A DNA stretch of 64,000 bases from Humulus lupulus (taxonomy: Eukaryota; Streptophyta; Magnoliopsida; Rosales; Cannabaceae), in assembly GCF_963169125.1 (NCBI RefSeq), contig NC_084794.1:155134858-155198857 (forward strand). Reading direction: 5' to 3'. Below, piece after piece: positions 10,171 through 21,342 of the stretch. A model generated the notes under the pieces. The model worked only from the letters and a program-made list of their open reading frames with translations, made no database searches and was not told the origin of the DNA. The position numbers and the translations under genes were made by a program. Within the stretch, counting starts at the first letter, position 1, and every line of letters begins with the position of its first letter.

Positions 10171-12396
10171 TGTAATGACCCCAAATTCGCTAATGAGGCT
10201 TCAGGGCCTTGATTAGTGTGCCGGGAGGGCATAATTAGGTTAAATATGGTTTGCATGAATATATTGATTTAAATGCATATTTATATGATTAATAATGCTT
10301 GTATGACTATATTGGTATTAATGCGATATGTATATATGGTAATTGTGAGAACCACATTATTATGTGGGTAGGTCTGCAGTGCACGACTCGAGGCGATCCT
10401 AGGGCTAGTTAGTGGGGAAAAGTCACAACAGGGCTTAACAGTTGACTTTGGATAAGTCAGGGGTATTTTAGGTATTGGGTAGTTATTTAGACTATCAGGT
10501 TATGAAAATAAATATATGGAGATATATTTGAGGTTAGGAAGTCTGGGTGGGAATATTGGGGAATTTTATCATTCTGCCCTCGGGGACGTTTCCGGCACCC
10601 CGAGCCTCGGGATTGACTTAATGGGATAAGATTAGGCTAAAGAAATAGAAAACAATAGATAGAAAATTAAACCAACCTTTATTCTCAGCTTTGTCTCTCT
10701 ATTCTCTCTCAAGGAAAACATAAGAAGTAAACAAAGGAATTTGCTGGAATTTGAGCTGGGAACTCAGAGGAATTCAGGAGTGATTTAGAGGCTTAGCTCA
10801 AGAATCAATCAAGAACTTAATCAGGACTAAGGTAAGCACTGAATTTCCTTTTCTGTGGTTAGAAATTCTGGGTTTTGGCTGGGTATTGAGGTAGTTGTGG
10901 TTTTGATGTTTAAGGGAAAAATTAAGGTGGAAAGCTTGGAAATTAGCTTGGATTTGGATTGGAGAAGTGGTTTCGCAGAAGAGGTAAGTCTCAATTCATG
11001 ATTTAGAGGTTTCAATCTGAGTTTGAATGGTTGGTTAGAGTGTTTGAAGTTCTTGAGTTTCAGAAATTGGAAATGGGATTCTAGTGGGTTTTTGGGCTGG
11101 ATTTCAGTTGGGATGTGTTGTTAGAATCATGATAAAGGTGTTGTAATTAAAGGGTTTTAAATTGGGGAGCTTTGGGATGGCTTTGGATGAGGTTTAGATG
11201 TTGGAAATGGTGGGTTTTCTGGGCTCGAAGGGAAGGGTTGCGGCTTTTGGTTCCGGCACGTGTCTTCTTCCAGGCATGCCCTTGGTTTTGTTTTGAGGGT
11301 AGGGACGCGACTAAGCTACAAGGGCCGTAGCCCTTGGGTGCACACTTGAAAATTTGGGGATCTTAGGCATGGGAATGTGGTATAGAATGCTTGGGATCGA
11401 TTTCACCACTGTGCTTGGTGGAATACGGATTCCCAGAAGTTAGTTTTGTATCTGGAAACCCTTATCTGAATATTAATGGAACCCTATACCTTGGTTGTGA
11501 CTAGGTGATAAAAGCTTAGGCTTGGGAAGAGATCGTGCTTGAAAAGCATTGCTCGTAATCAGTAACTGCAAAGATTAAAGGTAAGAAAACTACACCTGGT
11601 TCAATATATGTAATGGGACTAAGGGTTCCCTATTGTGTATGCTTGAAAAGATGGTATTATGCCATGCAAGCTAATTAGTGAACCAACGTCCTAAGGGTGC
11701 CAAGGGTTACACTAGCGCACAGGGCGCGGCTTGGCCACTAATGGCCGAGGACAGCTTAATATGCACTGAGCTCAGTTTAAGCGGGTCGGAGTCAGTGGGG
11801 TAAACACAGGGTGCGGCCTAGGTTGTCAGCCCTGATTATTATCTGATATGAATGTTATAACTATTTGATTGCATCCATGATTCTGAATATATGCTGAATG
11901 ATTAATGTGGATTGTATGATGAGGGTTCATGCTTAGTGAGTTTATTATCTTTTATTACTGCTTGTGTTGCACATCATGTTTTCTTGCTGGGCCTTGTCTC
12001 ACGGGTGCTACGTGGTGCAGGTGAAGGCAAGGGAAAACTTGATCAGCCTTGATTAGGAGAGCTCTGAGAGCGAAATGTACATGGCCAGCTGCTCAGCCGC
12101 AACGGTTGAGGTTTAGACAGGGACGCAAGACCCAGAAATTGTTCAGTTTGCCTTAGTATAGCTAACTGTTGTCTGTATTTTTGGGAGTCTGTAATCCAAC
12201 TTTTAAACTCTGTTACTTTTGGGATCCCATGTATATAACTGCTTAATTATATGAAATGAAACTTTTGAGACCAAAACCTTTTTAACCCTAGCTCATTCAT
12301 GTTTAATGACACATTTTTAAATTAATGACTTGATTAACAAGTCTTGCACCTTTGTAAGTACACAATGTAGCGGTCTTGGCTATCCAGGGCGTTACA
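10171..12396 (+). mobile_element. Element 1 5' LTR
   Basis: 2226 bp from TGTAATGACCCC to CCAGGGCGTTACA. It has the palindrome CCACATTATTATGTGG at 10352-10367, a CT-rich tract with TCTCTCTATTCTCTCTC near 10690-10710, splice-donor-like sites at 10832, 10984, 11581 and 12021, and a short GC-rich segment about 11220-11340. Against the 3' LTR it has two segments missing there (about 10455-10510 and 10622-10670). Confidence 0.95.
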
Positions 12397-12870
12397 ACTT
12401 GGTATCAAAGCATCCTAGGTTTAAGGGTTCCTGAAGACAGGTTGGACATGTACATTCGCTGCTAGAGACAAGCTCGAATCAGTGTTTGGTAATGTGTATA
12501 TGTGTTTATATGCTTAGAATGAATATGAATGATGTTATTTACTGGATTAATAGGAAGCATGAGATACTGATAGGGCTTGACCCTTGACTGTTGTTTAAGA
12601 ATATTGAGGCATGTTTATTAGCATAGTCGTGCATGTATATGAATATTTGGAAGATTAACTGCATATTGTGTATGGATAAATGCTTGATACATAGCTATTG
12701 TGTAATGAGATTAGAGGCGTGCTTATTAGCAGCCAGTGTCTGAGGATGGATGCCTATATGATGATTGTTTGTGATTGGTTCTGTTCTATTGGTGGATCTT
12801 GGAGAAGTTTTTTACCCTGTCATCATGGTCTGACTGCCGAGTTGTTATTTGCATATTGACTTGGATAGCT
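12397..12870 (+). other. Element 1 untranslated leader
   Basis: Sequence between LTR and the gag ATG, AT-rich with no ORF of note. It contains 'gcttgacccttgactg' and 'tattagcatagtcgtgc' stretches without a recognised motif; a packaging signal would be expected here but I cannot identify it. Confidence 0.5.
12400..12411 (+). promoter_or_regulatory. Primer-binding site, initiator-Met tRNA (1 mismatch)
   Basis: TGGTATCAAAGC, three bases after the LTR end. The canonical complement of the initiator tRNA-Met 3' end is TGGTATCAGAGC, as kept in element 2 at 41000-41011. Confidence 0.9.
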
Positions 12871-14040
12871 ATGCGTCCAAGAAAATATACGCGACTAGCC
12901 GGCACTAGGTCTAGGACCGGGGGTGATGACCAGGGCCAGATTCCTCCGCCAGTCCTTGAGAACTGGCAGCAGTTAATGGCTGATATGCTGGCTCGATTAC
13001 AGAGTCAGGATGAGCAGATCTGTATTCTGCGATAGCATGCTTCATCAGGGAGTGCTGCCCCTATTTCACCACCTACAGTGGTACCAGTTGTGCAGTCAGG
13101 GGAGATTGGTAACAGATGGGAGCCGTTATATGAGCGGTTCAGGAAGCAGCAACCCCCAATCTTTGAGGGTGGAGCGGATCCATTGAAAGCCGAGCAATGG
13201 CTAACCATGATTACTACAATTCTGGATTTTATGAGAGTAGAGGGGCATGATAGAGTGGCCTGTGCCACTTATATGTTGAGGGAGGTTGCCCGCATCTGGT
13301 CAGAAGTGGCATCGCAGACCAGGGATGCTACTGCTTTGAGTTGGGAAGGTTTCAGAGACTTGTTCAGTCAGAAATATTACAATGTTGTCGGCAGGGTAGC
13401 AAAGGTCAATGAGTTCATGAGTCTTGTGCAGGGAAATATGAATGTTACTGAATATGCCCTAAAATTTGATAGGCTTGCGAAGTTTGCACTAGATCTTGTG
13501 GCCACAGATGCTGTTAGGCAAGATCGATTTATCAGGGGGCTTAATGCTATGATAGCTCGGGATGTCAGGATCACAACAGTACCTGGAGGAACAACTTATG
13601 CCTAGGTCGTTGAGAAGGCTCTTACCACTGAGGAAGCGAAGAACAAGGTTTGGAGGGAAAGTGCGGTGAGGCGTGAAGGCCATAGAGTGGTGCCTCCTTA
13701 TTCAGGGACAGGTAGGGGCGGAGGTCCCAGTGACTTCAAGAGAAAGACTCCTGACACTTCTACCACTGCTGGTCTTGATAGGAGGGGTCAGGGTGGACAG
13801 GGTGGCTATCAGGGTGGCGGTGAGGCATGGTGGACCTATCCAAAGTGCCTGAGGTGTAGAAGATGCCATCTGGGCGAGTGTCGGGCTAAGGCATGCTTTG
13901 TGTGCGGAGCAGTAGGACATCTCAGGAAAGACTGCCCAATGGTGAAGAAAGGTGAAGTAGGGAAGGTGGATAGCTTGACTCCAGCTCGAGTATTCACCTT
14001 AACTCAGGCAGAGGCCGAGGCTAGTCCCTCGGTAGTGACA
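12871..14040 (+). pseudogene. Element 1 gag (broken)
   Basis: The gag frame opens at ATG 12871 (MRPRKYTR). A retrotransposon gag domain runs about 13078-13605 (PIFEGGADPLKAEQWL near its start; KVNEFMSLVQGNMNVTEYAL later) and one CCHC knuckle CFVCGAVGHLRKDC lies at 13894-13935. Gag forms the particle and binds RNA. In-frame TAG codons at 13033 and 13603 break it. The second replaces the CAG kept at the same place in element 2 (YAQVVEKE). Protease follows in the same frame with no frameshift, so Gag and Pol form one ORF, as is usual in plant chromoviruses. Confidence 0.92.
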
Positions 14041-14655
14041 GGACAGCTTTCTAGCGATGGCTTTCCTTTTACAGTATTGATTGATTCTGGTGCTACACAT
14101 TCCGTTGTTTCTAGTAGAGTGATTGATAAATTGTGTAGACCTAGTGAGTATTGGAATGCAGGGTTTGGGACTTTATTACCTACAGGAGAACTGGTAGTTT
14201 CTAGGAGATGGATTAGTTCATTGCCAGTGATGGTTGATAGTAGAGAATTTTCAGTGGATCTGATTGAGTTAGATATGGAGGATTTTGATATGATTTTGGG
14301 AATGGACTGGTTAGTCAAATATGGGGCTACTATTGAGTGTAAGAAGAAGATGGTGACTTTTGATCTTAAGGGCGAGGACCCTTTTGTCTTTCTGGGTGCG
14401 GTGTCTGGACCCTGCGTACCCATGATTTCTACATTGAGAGCCAGAGACTTGTTACAGGGTGGATGTATAGGTTTTCTAGCTAGTGTGGTGGATACTACCA
14501 GGGTTATGTCTGCAGGGTCGGGAGAGACAAGATTGGTGTGTGAGTTTTTGGATGTATTTCCTGAGGACTTACCAGGGTTGCCGCCGCGCAGGGAGAGTCA
14601 ATTTGAGATTGAGTTAGCACCGGGGACATAACCAGTATCAAGGACACCGTACAGA
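14041..14655 (+). pseudogene. Element 1 aspartic protease (broken)
   Basis: Retropepsin domain with intact active-site motif D-S-G-A at 14083-14094 and a second conserved stretch DMILGMDWLVKYGATI (about 14290-14335). It would cleave the polyprotein. The linker to RT (LPPRRESQFEIELAPGT) ends in a TAA at 14629-14631. The domain itself is otherwise open and in frame with gag and RT. Confidence 0.9.
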
Positions 14656-15474
14656 ATGGCTCCAGTAGAATTGAAAGAGTTGAAGATACAGTTGCAAGAA
14701 CTTATGGACTTGGGATTCATCAAGCCTAGTTATTCTCCATGGCGCGCTCCAATGTTGTTTGTTAAGAAGAAGGACGGGACTTTGAGGATGTGTATAGACT
14801 ACAGAGAATTGAACAAGTTGACTATCAAGAATAAGTACCCTCTACCAAGGATTGATGATTTGTTTGATCAGTTGCAGGGAAAGACGGTGTTTTCAAAGAA
14901 TGATCTTAGATCTGGTTATCACCTGCTGAGGATCAAAGATGAGGATATACCGAAGACGACCTTCCAGACACAGTACGGGCATTATGAGTTCTTTGTCATG
15001 TCTTTTGGTTTGACCAATGCCTCGGCAGCTTTTATGGATCTAATGAACAGGGTGTTCAGGGACTTCTTGGATCAGTTCGTCATTGTCTTCATCGACGACA
15101 TATTGGTTTACTCTAGTTCAGTGGCAGAGCATGAGCAACATCTTCAACAGGTTTTACAAAGGTTAAGGGAGCAACAGTTGTATGCCAAGTTTAAGAAGTG
15201 TGAGTTTTGGTTGCCCGAGGTGACCTTTCTTGGACATATAGTTGGAGCAGAAGGGATTAAGGTGGATCAGTCCAAGGTAGAAGCAATAGGGGATTGGTCG
15301 AGGCCAAGGAACGCCTCGGAGGTGCAGAGTTTCCTTGGGGGTGCAGGTTATTACAGACGGTTCGTAGAGGGGTTCTCAAAGATTTCTTCACCGATGAAAG
15401 AGTTAACAAGAAAGAATCAGAAGTTTGTTTGGTCAGAGAAGTGTGAGACCAATTTTCAAGAGTTGAAGCGATGA
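14656..15474 (+). pseudogene. Element 1 reverse transcriptase (broken)
   Basis: Full RT fingers and palm: [18 protein letters not shown], then the first catalytic Asp in [11 protein letters not shown] (usual Ile changed to Asn before the Asp), then the F-I-D-D box at 15088-15099, then [13 protein letters not shown] and [16 protein letters not shown]. All three catalytic Asp are kept. A TGA at 15472-15474 separates it from RNase H. It copies the genomic RNA into cDNA. Tekay-type by likeness to element 2. Confidence 0.93.
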
Positions 15475-15957
15475 CTTATTTCTGCACCTGTGTTGAGTCT
15501 TCCTTCGGAGGAAGGAAAGTTTGTAGTCTATTGTGATACATCGAGGATGGGTTTAGGTAGCGTGCTGATGCATAATGAGAAAGTTATTGCCTATGCATCT
15601 CGGCAGCTGAAGAAGTATGAGCAGCGGTATCTGACTCATGATTTGGAATTAGCAGTAGTGGTATTCACACTGAAGGTGTGGCGTCATTATTTGTATGGGG
15701 AGAAGTGCGAGATATACAGTGACCATAAGCGTTTGAAGTATTTCTTTACTCAGAAGGATCTGAACATGAGGCAAGGATGTTGGTTGGAGCTGGTTAAGGA
15801 TTATGATTGTGAAATCCTTTACCACCCTGGGAGAGCCAATGTGGTGGCAGATGCATTGAGCCGGAGGGGCCTAGGACAGTTGTATAGTTCCACCCAGATC
15901 TCGAGAGAATTAGCTGATGAAATGGCCAGGGCGAAGATAGAACTGGTGGTAGGATAG
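15475..15957 (+). pseudogene. Element 1 RNase H (broken)
   Basis: Ty3-type RNase [18 protein letters not shown] holds the first Asp (family DAS, here DTS), [22 protein letters not shown] the Glu, and [11 protein letters not shown] a further Asp. VADALSRR marks the end of the domain near 15870. TAG at 15955 stops the frame. It degrades the RNA strand of the RNA:DNA hybrid. Confidence 0.9.
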
Positions 15958-17411
15958 TTAGCTAATATTACCTTGCAGTCGACCCTATTAGAGCGGGTCA
16001 AGGAGGGTCAATTGGTGGATGCGCAGTTGCAGGAAGTTAGGCAGCATTCTTAACGGGGGCAGCTAAGGATTATTCTGTTTTCAAGACAGGTTTGCTTCGA
16101 TATCAGGGACAGATTTGTGTTCTAGCAGATGAGGGGATCAGACGAGACACACTGGATGAGTATCACACTACGCCATACTCACTTCATCCGGATACCATGA
16201 AGATGTATCAGGATCTACGGACATTATATTGGTGGCCCAGGATGAAGAAGGATGTGGTAGAGTATGTGTCTAGATGTTTGACATGTCAGCAGGTTAAGGC
16301 TGAGCATCAGGGACTAGCGGGATTGCTTCATCCTTTGGGTATCCCAGAGTGGAAGTGGGAGGACATTATGATGGATTTCGTGGGAGGTTTACCCAGGACA
16401 GTGGGACTTCATGACTCGGTGTGGGTGATAGTGGACAGATACACCAAGTCAGCTCATTTTCTACCAGTGAGGTCGACCTATACAGTCGAACAGTATGCAG
16501 AGTTGTATGCAAGGGAGATAGTTCATCTCCATGGGGTTCCAAAGTCTATTGTATCTGATCGAGACCCTATCTTAACTCCCAAGTTTTGGGGAGCTCTGCA
16601 GGGGACCATGGGGACTCAGCTGAAGTTTAGCACAGCTTTTCATCCTCAGACTGATGGACAGTCTGAGAGGACGATTCAGGTGTTGGAGGACATGCTTGGG
16701 GCGTGTGTGATTGATTTCGAGAGGTCTTGGAGTAAGTATTTACCGTTGATTGAATTCTCGTATAACAACAGTTATCAGTCTACGATTAGGGTGGCCCCAT
16801 ATGAAATGTTATATGGGAGAAAATGTAGATCACCCATACACTGGGATGAGATGGGTGAGAGGAGGTACTTAGGACAAGACATGGTTTAGAATACCAATGA
16901 GGCTATTGAGAAGATTCAAGCAAGAATGCTTGCTTCACAGAGTAGACAGAAAAGCTACGCTGATCCTAAGCGTAGGAACGTGGAGTTCCAGGTTGGGGAC
17001 CACGTGTTTCTGCGAGTTTCACCACTGAGAGGAGTGAGGAGGTTTGGAATGAAGGGTAAGTTGAGCCATTGATTTGTTGAACCTTTTGACATCTTAGAGA
17101 GGATTGGACAGGTGGCTTATAGGTTGGCCTTGCCACCGTCGCTATTAGGAGTTCATAATGTTTTCCATGTCTCCATGTTGCGGAAGTATGTTTCTGATAC
17201 AACATATGTGCTGAAGTATGAAGACTTAGAGTTGCAGACAGAGTTGTCCTATGAGGAGCGACCAGTTTATATTTTGGATATGAAGGACAAAGTCTTACGG
17301 AATAAGACAATTCCGTTAGTAAAAGTGTTGTGGAGAAATAGTAAGGTCGAGGAAGCGACCTGAGAGTTAGAGACAGTGATGCGGGATAAGTATCCTAAGC
17401 TATTCAGGTAA
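15958..17411 (+). pseudogene. Element 1 integrase with chromodomain-like tail (broken)
   Basis: After a frameshift near 16046 the frame moves by one and an open stretch 16092-16889 holds the HHCC zinc finger (H25, H32, C62, C65), and the D,D-35-E triad at residues 95, 156 and 192, all present (DNA 16374, 16557, 16665). Stops follow at TAG 16887, TGA 17070 (within the GPF/Y-like segment, [11 protein letters not shown]) and TGA 17361. The tail [14 protein letters not shown]...ELE (about 17309-17400) matches the chromodomain-like end of Tekay integrases. The normal stop is TAA 17409-17411. Confidence 0.92.
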
Positions 17412-17434
17412 ATTTCGAGGACGAAATTCTCATT

Positions 17435-17446
17435 AGGAGGGGATAG
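17435..17446 (+). promoter_or_regulatory. Polypurine tract of element 1
   Basis: AGGAGGGGATAG, one base before the 3' LTR TG. It would prime plus-strand DNA synthesis. Element 2 has GGAAGGGATAG at the same place. Confidence 0.85.
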
Positions 17447-17447
17447 T

Positions 17448-19647
17448 TGTAACGACCCCAAATTCACTAATGAGGCTTAAGGGCCTTGATTAGTGTGCCG
17501 GGAGGACATAATTGGGTTAAATATGGTTTGCATGAATATATTGATTTAAATGCATAATTATAAGATTAATAATGCTTGTATGACTATATTGGTATTAATG
17601 TGATATGTATATATGGTAATTGTGAGAACCACATTATTATGTGGGTAGGTCTGCAGAGGACGACTCGAGGCGATCCTAGGGCTAGTTAGCAAGGAAAAGT
17701 CACAACAGGGCTTAACAGTTGACTTTGGATAAATATATGGAGATATATTTGAGGTTAGAAAGTCTAGGCGGGAATATTGGGGAATTTTACCATTTTGCCC
17801 TCAGGGATGTTTCCGGCACACCGAGCCTCGGGATTGACTTAACCGACCTTTATTCTTAGCCTTGTCTCTCTATTCTCTCTCAAGGAAAACATAAGCAGTA
17901 AACAAAAGAATTTGCTGGAATTTGAGCTGGGAGCTCAGAGGAATTCAGGAGTGATTTACAGGCTTAGCTCAAGAATCAATCAAGAACTTAATCAGGACTA
18001 AGGTAAGAACTGAATTTCCTTTTCTGTGGTTAGAAATTCTAGGTTTTGGCTGGGTATTGAGGTAGTTGTGGTTTTGATGTTTAAGGGCGGAATTAAGGAG
18101 GAAAGCTTGGAAATTAGCTTGGATTTGGCTTGGAGAAGTGGTTCAGCAGAAGAGGTAAGTCTCAATTCGTGATTTAGAGGTTTTCAATCTGAGTTTGAAT
18201 GGTTGGTTTGAGTGTTTGAAGTTCTTGAGTTTCAGAAATTGGAAATGGGATTCCAGTGGGATTTTGGGCTGGAATTCTGTTGGGATGTGTTGTTAGAATC
18301 ATGATAAAGGTGTTGTAATTTAAGGTTTTCGAATTGGGGAGCTTTGGGATGGCTTTGGATGAGGTTTAGATGTTGGAAATGGTGGGTTTTCTGGGCTCGA
18401 AGGGAAGGGCCGTGACTCTGTTCTAGAGCACTGCGGCCCTAAGATGAAGATGAGCCAGGAGGGTTCGCCCAAGGGTGAGCGCTGCAGCGTCCAAGGTAAG
18501 GGCCGCGGCGCGTGTCTTCTTTCAGGCATTCCCTTGGTTCTGTTTTTAGGGCAGGGTCACGGCTAAGCTATAAGGGTTGTAGCCCTTGGGAGCACACTTG
18601 AACATTTGGCGATCTTAGGCAAGGGAATGTGGTCTAGAATGCTCGAGATCGATTTCACCACCGTGCTTGGTTGAATTCAGATTCTTGGAAGTTAGTTTTG
18701 TATCCGGAAACCCTTATCTGAATATTAATGGAACCCTATACCTTGGTTGTGACTAGGTGATAAAACTTATTCTCGGGAACGGATCGTGCTTGAGGAGCGT
18801 TGCTCGTAATCAGTAACCGCAAAGATTAAAGGTAAGAGAAACTGCACCTGGTTCAATATATGTAATGGGACTAAGGGTGCCTTATTGTGTATGCTTGAAA
18901 AGATGGTATTATGCCCTGCAAGCTAATTAGTGAACCAACGGCCTAAGGGTGCCAAGGGTTACACTAGCGCACAGGGCGCGACTTGGCCACTGGTAGCCGA
19001 GGACAGCTTAATATGAGCTGAGCTCGGTTTAAGCGGAGCGGAGTCAGTGGGGTAAACAGAGGGTGCGGCCTAGGTTATCGGCCCTGATTATTATGTGATA
19101 TGAATGTTATAAGTGTTTGATTACATCCATGATTCTGAATATATGCTGAATGATTAATGTGGATTGTATGATGAGGGTTCATGCTTAGAGAGTTTATTAT
19201 CTTTTATTACTGCTTGTGTTGCACGTCATGTTTTCTTGCTGGGCCTTGGATCACGGGTGCTACATGGTGCAGGTAAAGGCAAGTGAAACTTGATCAGCCT
19301 TGATTAGGAGAGCTCTGAGAGCGGAATTTACATGGCCAGCTACTCAGCCGCCACGGTTGAGGTTTAGACAGGGACGCGAGACCCAGAAATTGTTCAGTTT
19401 GCCTTAGTATGGCTGACTGTTGTCTGTATTTTTGGGAGTCTGTAATCCAACTTTTAAACTCTGTTACTTTTGGGATCCCATGTATATAACTACTTAATTA
19501 TATGAAATGAAACTTTTGAGACCAAAACCTTTTTAAACCTAGCTCATTCATGTTTAGTGACACATTTTTAAATTAATGACTTGATTAGCAAGTCTTGCAC
19601 CTTTGTAAGTACACAGTGTAGCGGTCTTGGCTATCCAGGGCGTTACA
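17448..19647 (+). mobile_element. Element 1 3' LTR
   Basis: 2200 bp, TGTAACGACC to GGCGTTACA. Palindrome CCACATTATTATGTGG at 17629-17644. Relative to the 5' LTR it lacks about 57 bp at 17731 and about 49 bp at 17842, both at short microhomologies (ATAA, TTAA), and has an expanded GC-rich island at about 18405-18520. Confidence 0.95.
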
Positions 19648-19652
19648 GTTCT

Positions 19653-19833
19653 AGTCGCATGTCTTTGTCAACTTCTTTTCTTGTTGCTCTGTATAAGTTC
19701 TTAATGTACCTGATAGCATGTTTTCTTCTCCTGTCTGATCGTGAGTCGACCAGTCCTCTATAAATGTCTCGTCACATGTCCTTCATGTGCATTATGTTTG
19801 TGTCACGTCATCATGCTAAATTTTTGGTAAACA
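19653..19833 (-). mobile_element. Element A 5' LTR, 5' part (U3 start)
   Basis: Continuation of the LTR split by element 1. Its right end TTTTTGGTAAACA matches TTTTTTGGATAAACA at the end of element B LTR (26267), and both carry CACGTCATCA just inside. The base after (19834-19838, TTATT) would be the element A target duplication; the partner is not found. Confidence 0.7.
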
Positions 19834-20162
19834 TTATTAAAATAAATTCACAAATACTAAATAAATTTCAATATTAACATTGTACATATTTAAACTTGTT
19901 AAAAGAAAAATATATTTTTTAGAAGGCACTAATGAAGTGATCATCAACAAAATGATATATCATATAATACACACGTATAATTGTATACTAGGTGCAAGCA
20001 ATGTGCAAAATGCACATTTTCTTAGTTTTATTTAGAAAATTTATAAATTATTTTAATTAAGCTTTTATGATTGTTATATAAATTTTAAATAAATAATATT
20101 ATATATAAAATAATGACATAAACATATTAAGAGGAAAGTTAAACCAAAACACTGTTATGATT
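19834..20162. other. AT-rich spacer without genes
   Basis: 329 bases of A/T-rich sequence between element A and the LTR at 20163. No ORF, repeat end or RNA gene recognised. It may be the sequence in which element A landed. Confidence 0.5.
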
Positions 20163-21342
20163 TGTAACGACCCAAATTTACTAATAAGGCTTACGGGCCT
20201 TGATTAGTGTGCCGGGGGGGCATAACTGGATTATATGTGATTTAAATGATTAAAAGCATGTTTATGTGACTATTTGGATATCTATGATGCATGACTATGT
20301 GTATTAGTATGCATGTAGGCCATGATTAGATTAGAAGGGCATATTCGTAATTTTGGCCGTTGAGGCCATAAATGTAAATATCTGTGATAAATTGTTGAGA
20401 CCACATTATTATGTGGATATATTTATAGCCTGTCATTCGAGACGATCCTAGTGAGCGGTTTAGCAAAAAAGCCACGGCAGGGATTTATACCCGACTCGGG
20501 GCGAGCCTGGGGGTATTTCTAGGAATTTAGGAAGTATATTGGAGTCTATTTTGATATTGAGGAATATAATTGGTGATTAGGTAGGTGTTGGAAAGTAAGC
20601 GTTAAATATTGGAGACACTCAAGCAATTAGCGGGAATTGGGAGTAATGACTAAAATGCCCTTAGGAGGTTTAAAAGCTTAGTTTTAATTGGGAGGGCAGT
20701 TTGGTCTTTTGGTGTTTAAAGTCAGAGATAAGTGTTGTTTTTGGCTTTATTTCCTTAGTGGAATATGTAGAAAGCTTTAGAAGTCTGAAGAAAAGAAAGG
20801 AAAGAAGGAAAAAGAAATAGAAGTCTCTTCTCTCTCACGGTTTGGGATTCCTTCTTAAATTCTTGGGGCCTTTTGGAGCTAAAATTCAGAGGAGCTTTAA
20901 GCTAAGGCTTTGCACTTGGGACCTTGATCAAGTTTGAGAGTTCAGCAGGGATTAGGCATCCAACTGAGGTAAGTTTCTATGTTCTTCTCTTGTGTTTCTG
21001 GTTTTGGCTGAGATGGTTTTCTAAACTTGAGTTTTGGATGGAATCAAGGGGGATAAGCTTGAGGAAGTGAAGGGCTTGAGGCTGAAGGGACACTAGGGAT
21101 AATCTAGGTTGAGAGTCTCCATTGAAGGTATGAAATTCTAACTCTAAAGTCCTGAAGTTTCTGTTGTTTTCTGTTGAGTTTTTGAGCTTTAAGCTCAACT
21201 ATGGTGATTTCTTTATTTTGGGGTGCATGTGATTGAGTTTTGTGTGGTTGGGTCATATGGGGTGAGATATAGATGTTGGTAGGCTTGTTTTGGAGTTTAG
21301 TGAGGTTTGGAAGGATTTTTGAGGGTTTTGGCTCGAGGAAGT
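20163..21342 (+). mobile_element. Truncated Tekay-type LTR (5' half)
   Basis: Starts TGTAACGACCC and matches the reverse complement of the LTR at 1924 downward (same 'agggcatattcgtaattttggcc' and 'gaggaatataattggtgattag' motifs). It has the palindrome CCACATTATTATGTGG at 20401-20416 and donor-like sites near 20969 and 21126. It ends abruptly near 21342, where the pol of element C begins. No 3' LTR end or duplication on the right is found. Confidence 0.85.

Larger units (their letters stand above)
10171..19647 (+). mobile_element. Element 1: complete Ty3/gypsy Tekay (Del) chromovirus, 9.5 kb
   Basis: Two LTRs (10171-12396 and 17448-19647) bracket gag-pol, with duplication GTTCT at 10166-10170 and 19648-19652. 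The primer site is of initiator-Met type and a purine tract precedes the 3' LTR. Order is gag, protease, RT, RNase H, integrase with a chromodomain-like tail, which fits Tekay/Del. At least eight stops and one frameshift near 16046 break the polyprotein (12871-17411), so it is non-autonomous now. It sits inside the LTR of element A and is therefore younger than A. Confidence 0.95.
2192..19833 (-). mobile_element. Element A: decayed Ty3/gypsy Tat-lineage retrotransposon, interrupted
   Basis: Read on the minus strand from right to left: 5' LTR (19833-19653 and 10170-9697, split by element 1), leader with primer site, gag start (9653), protease (about 9054-8569), pre-RT spacer (8580-8172), RT (5884-5059), RNase H and integrase (3857-2498). 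The 3' LTR is not found. Tat assignment is from the RT and integrase sequence and close likeness to element E, which carries the lineage's second RNase H. Much of gag and RNase H is missing. Three later LTR insertions interrupt it. Confidence 0.75.
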
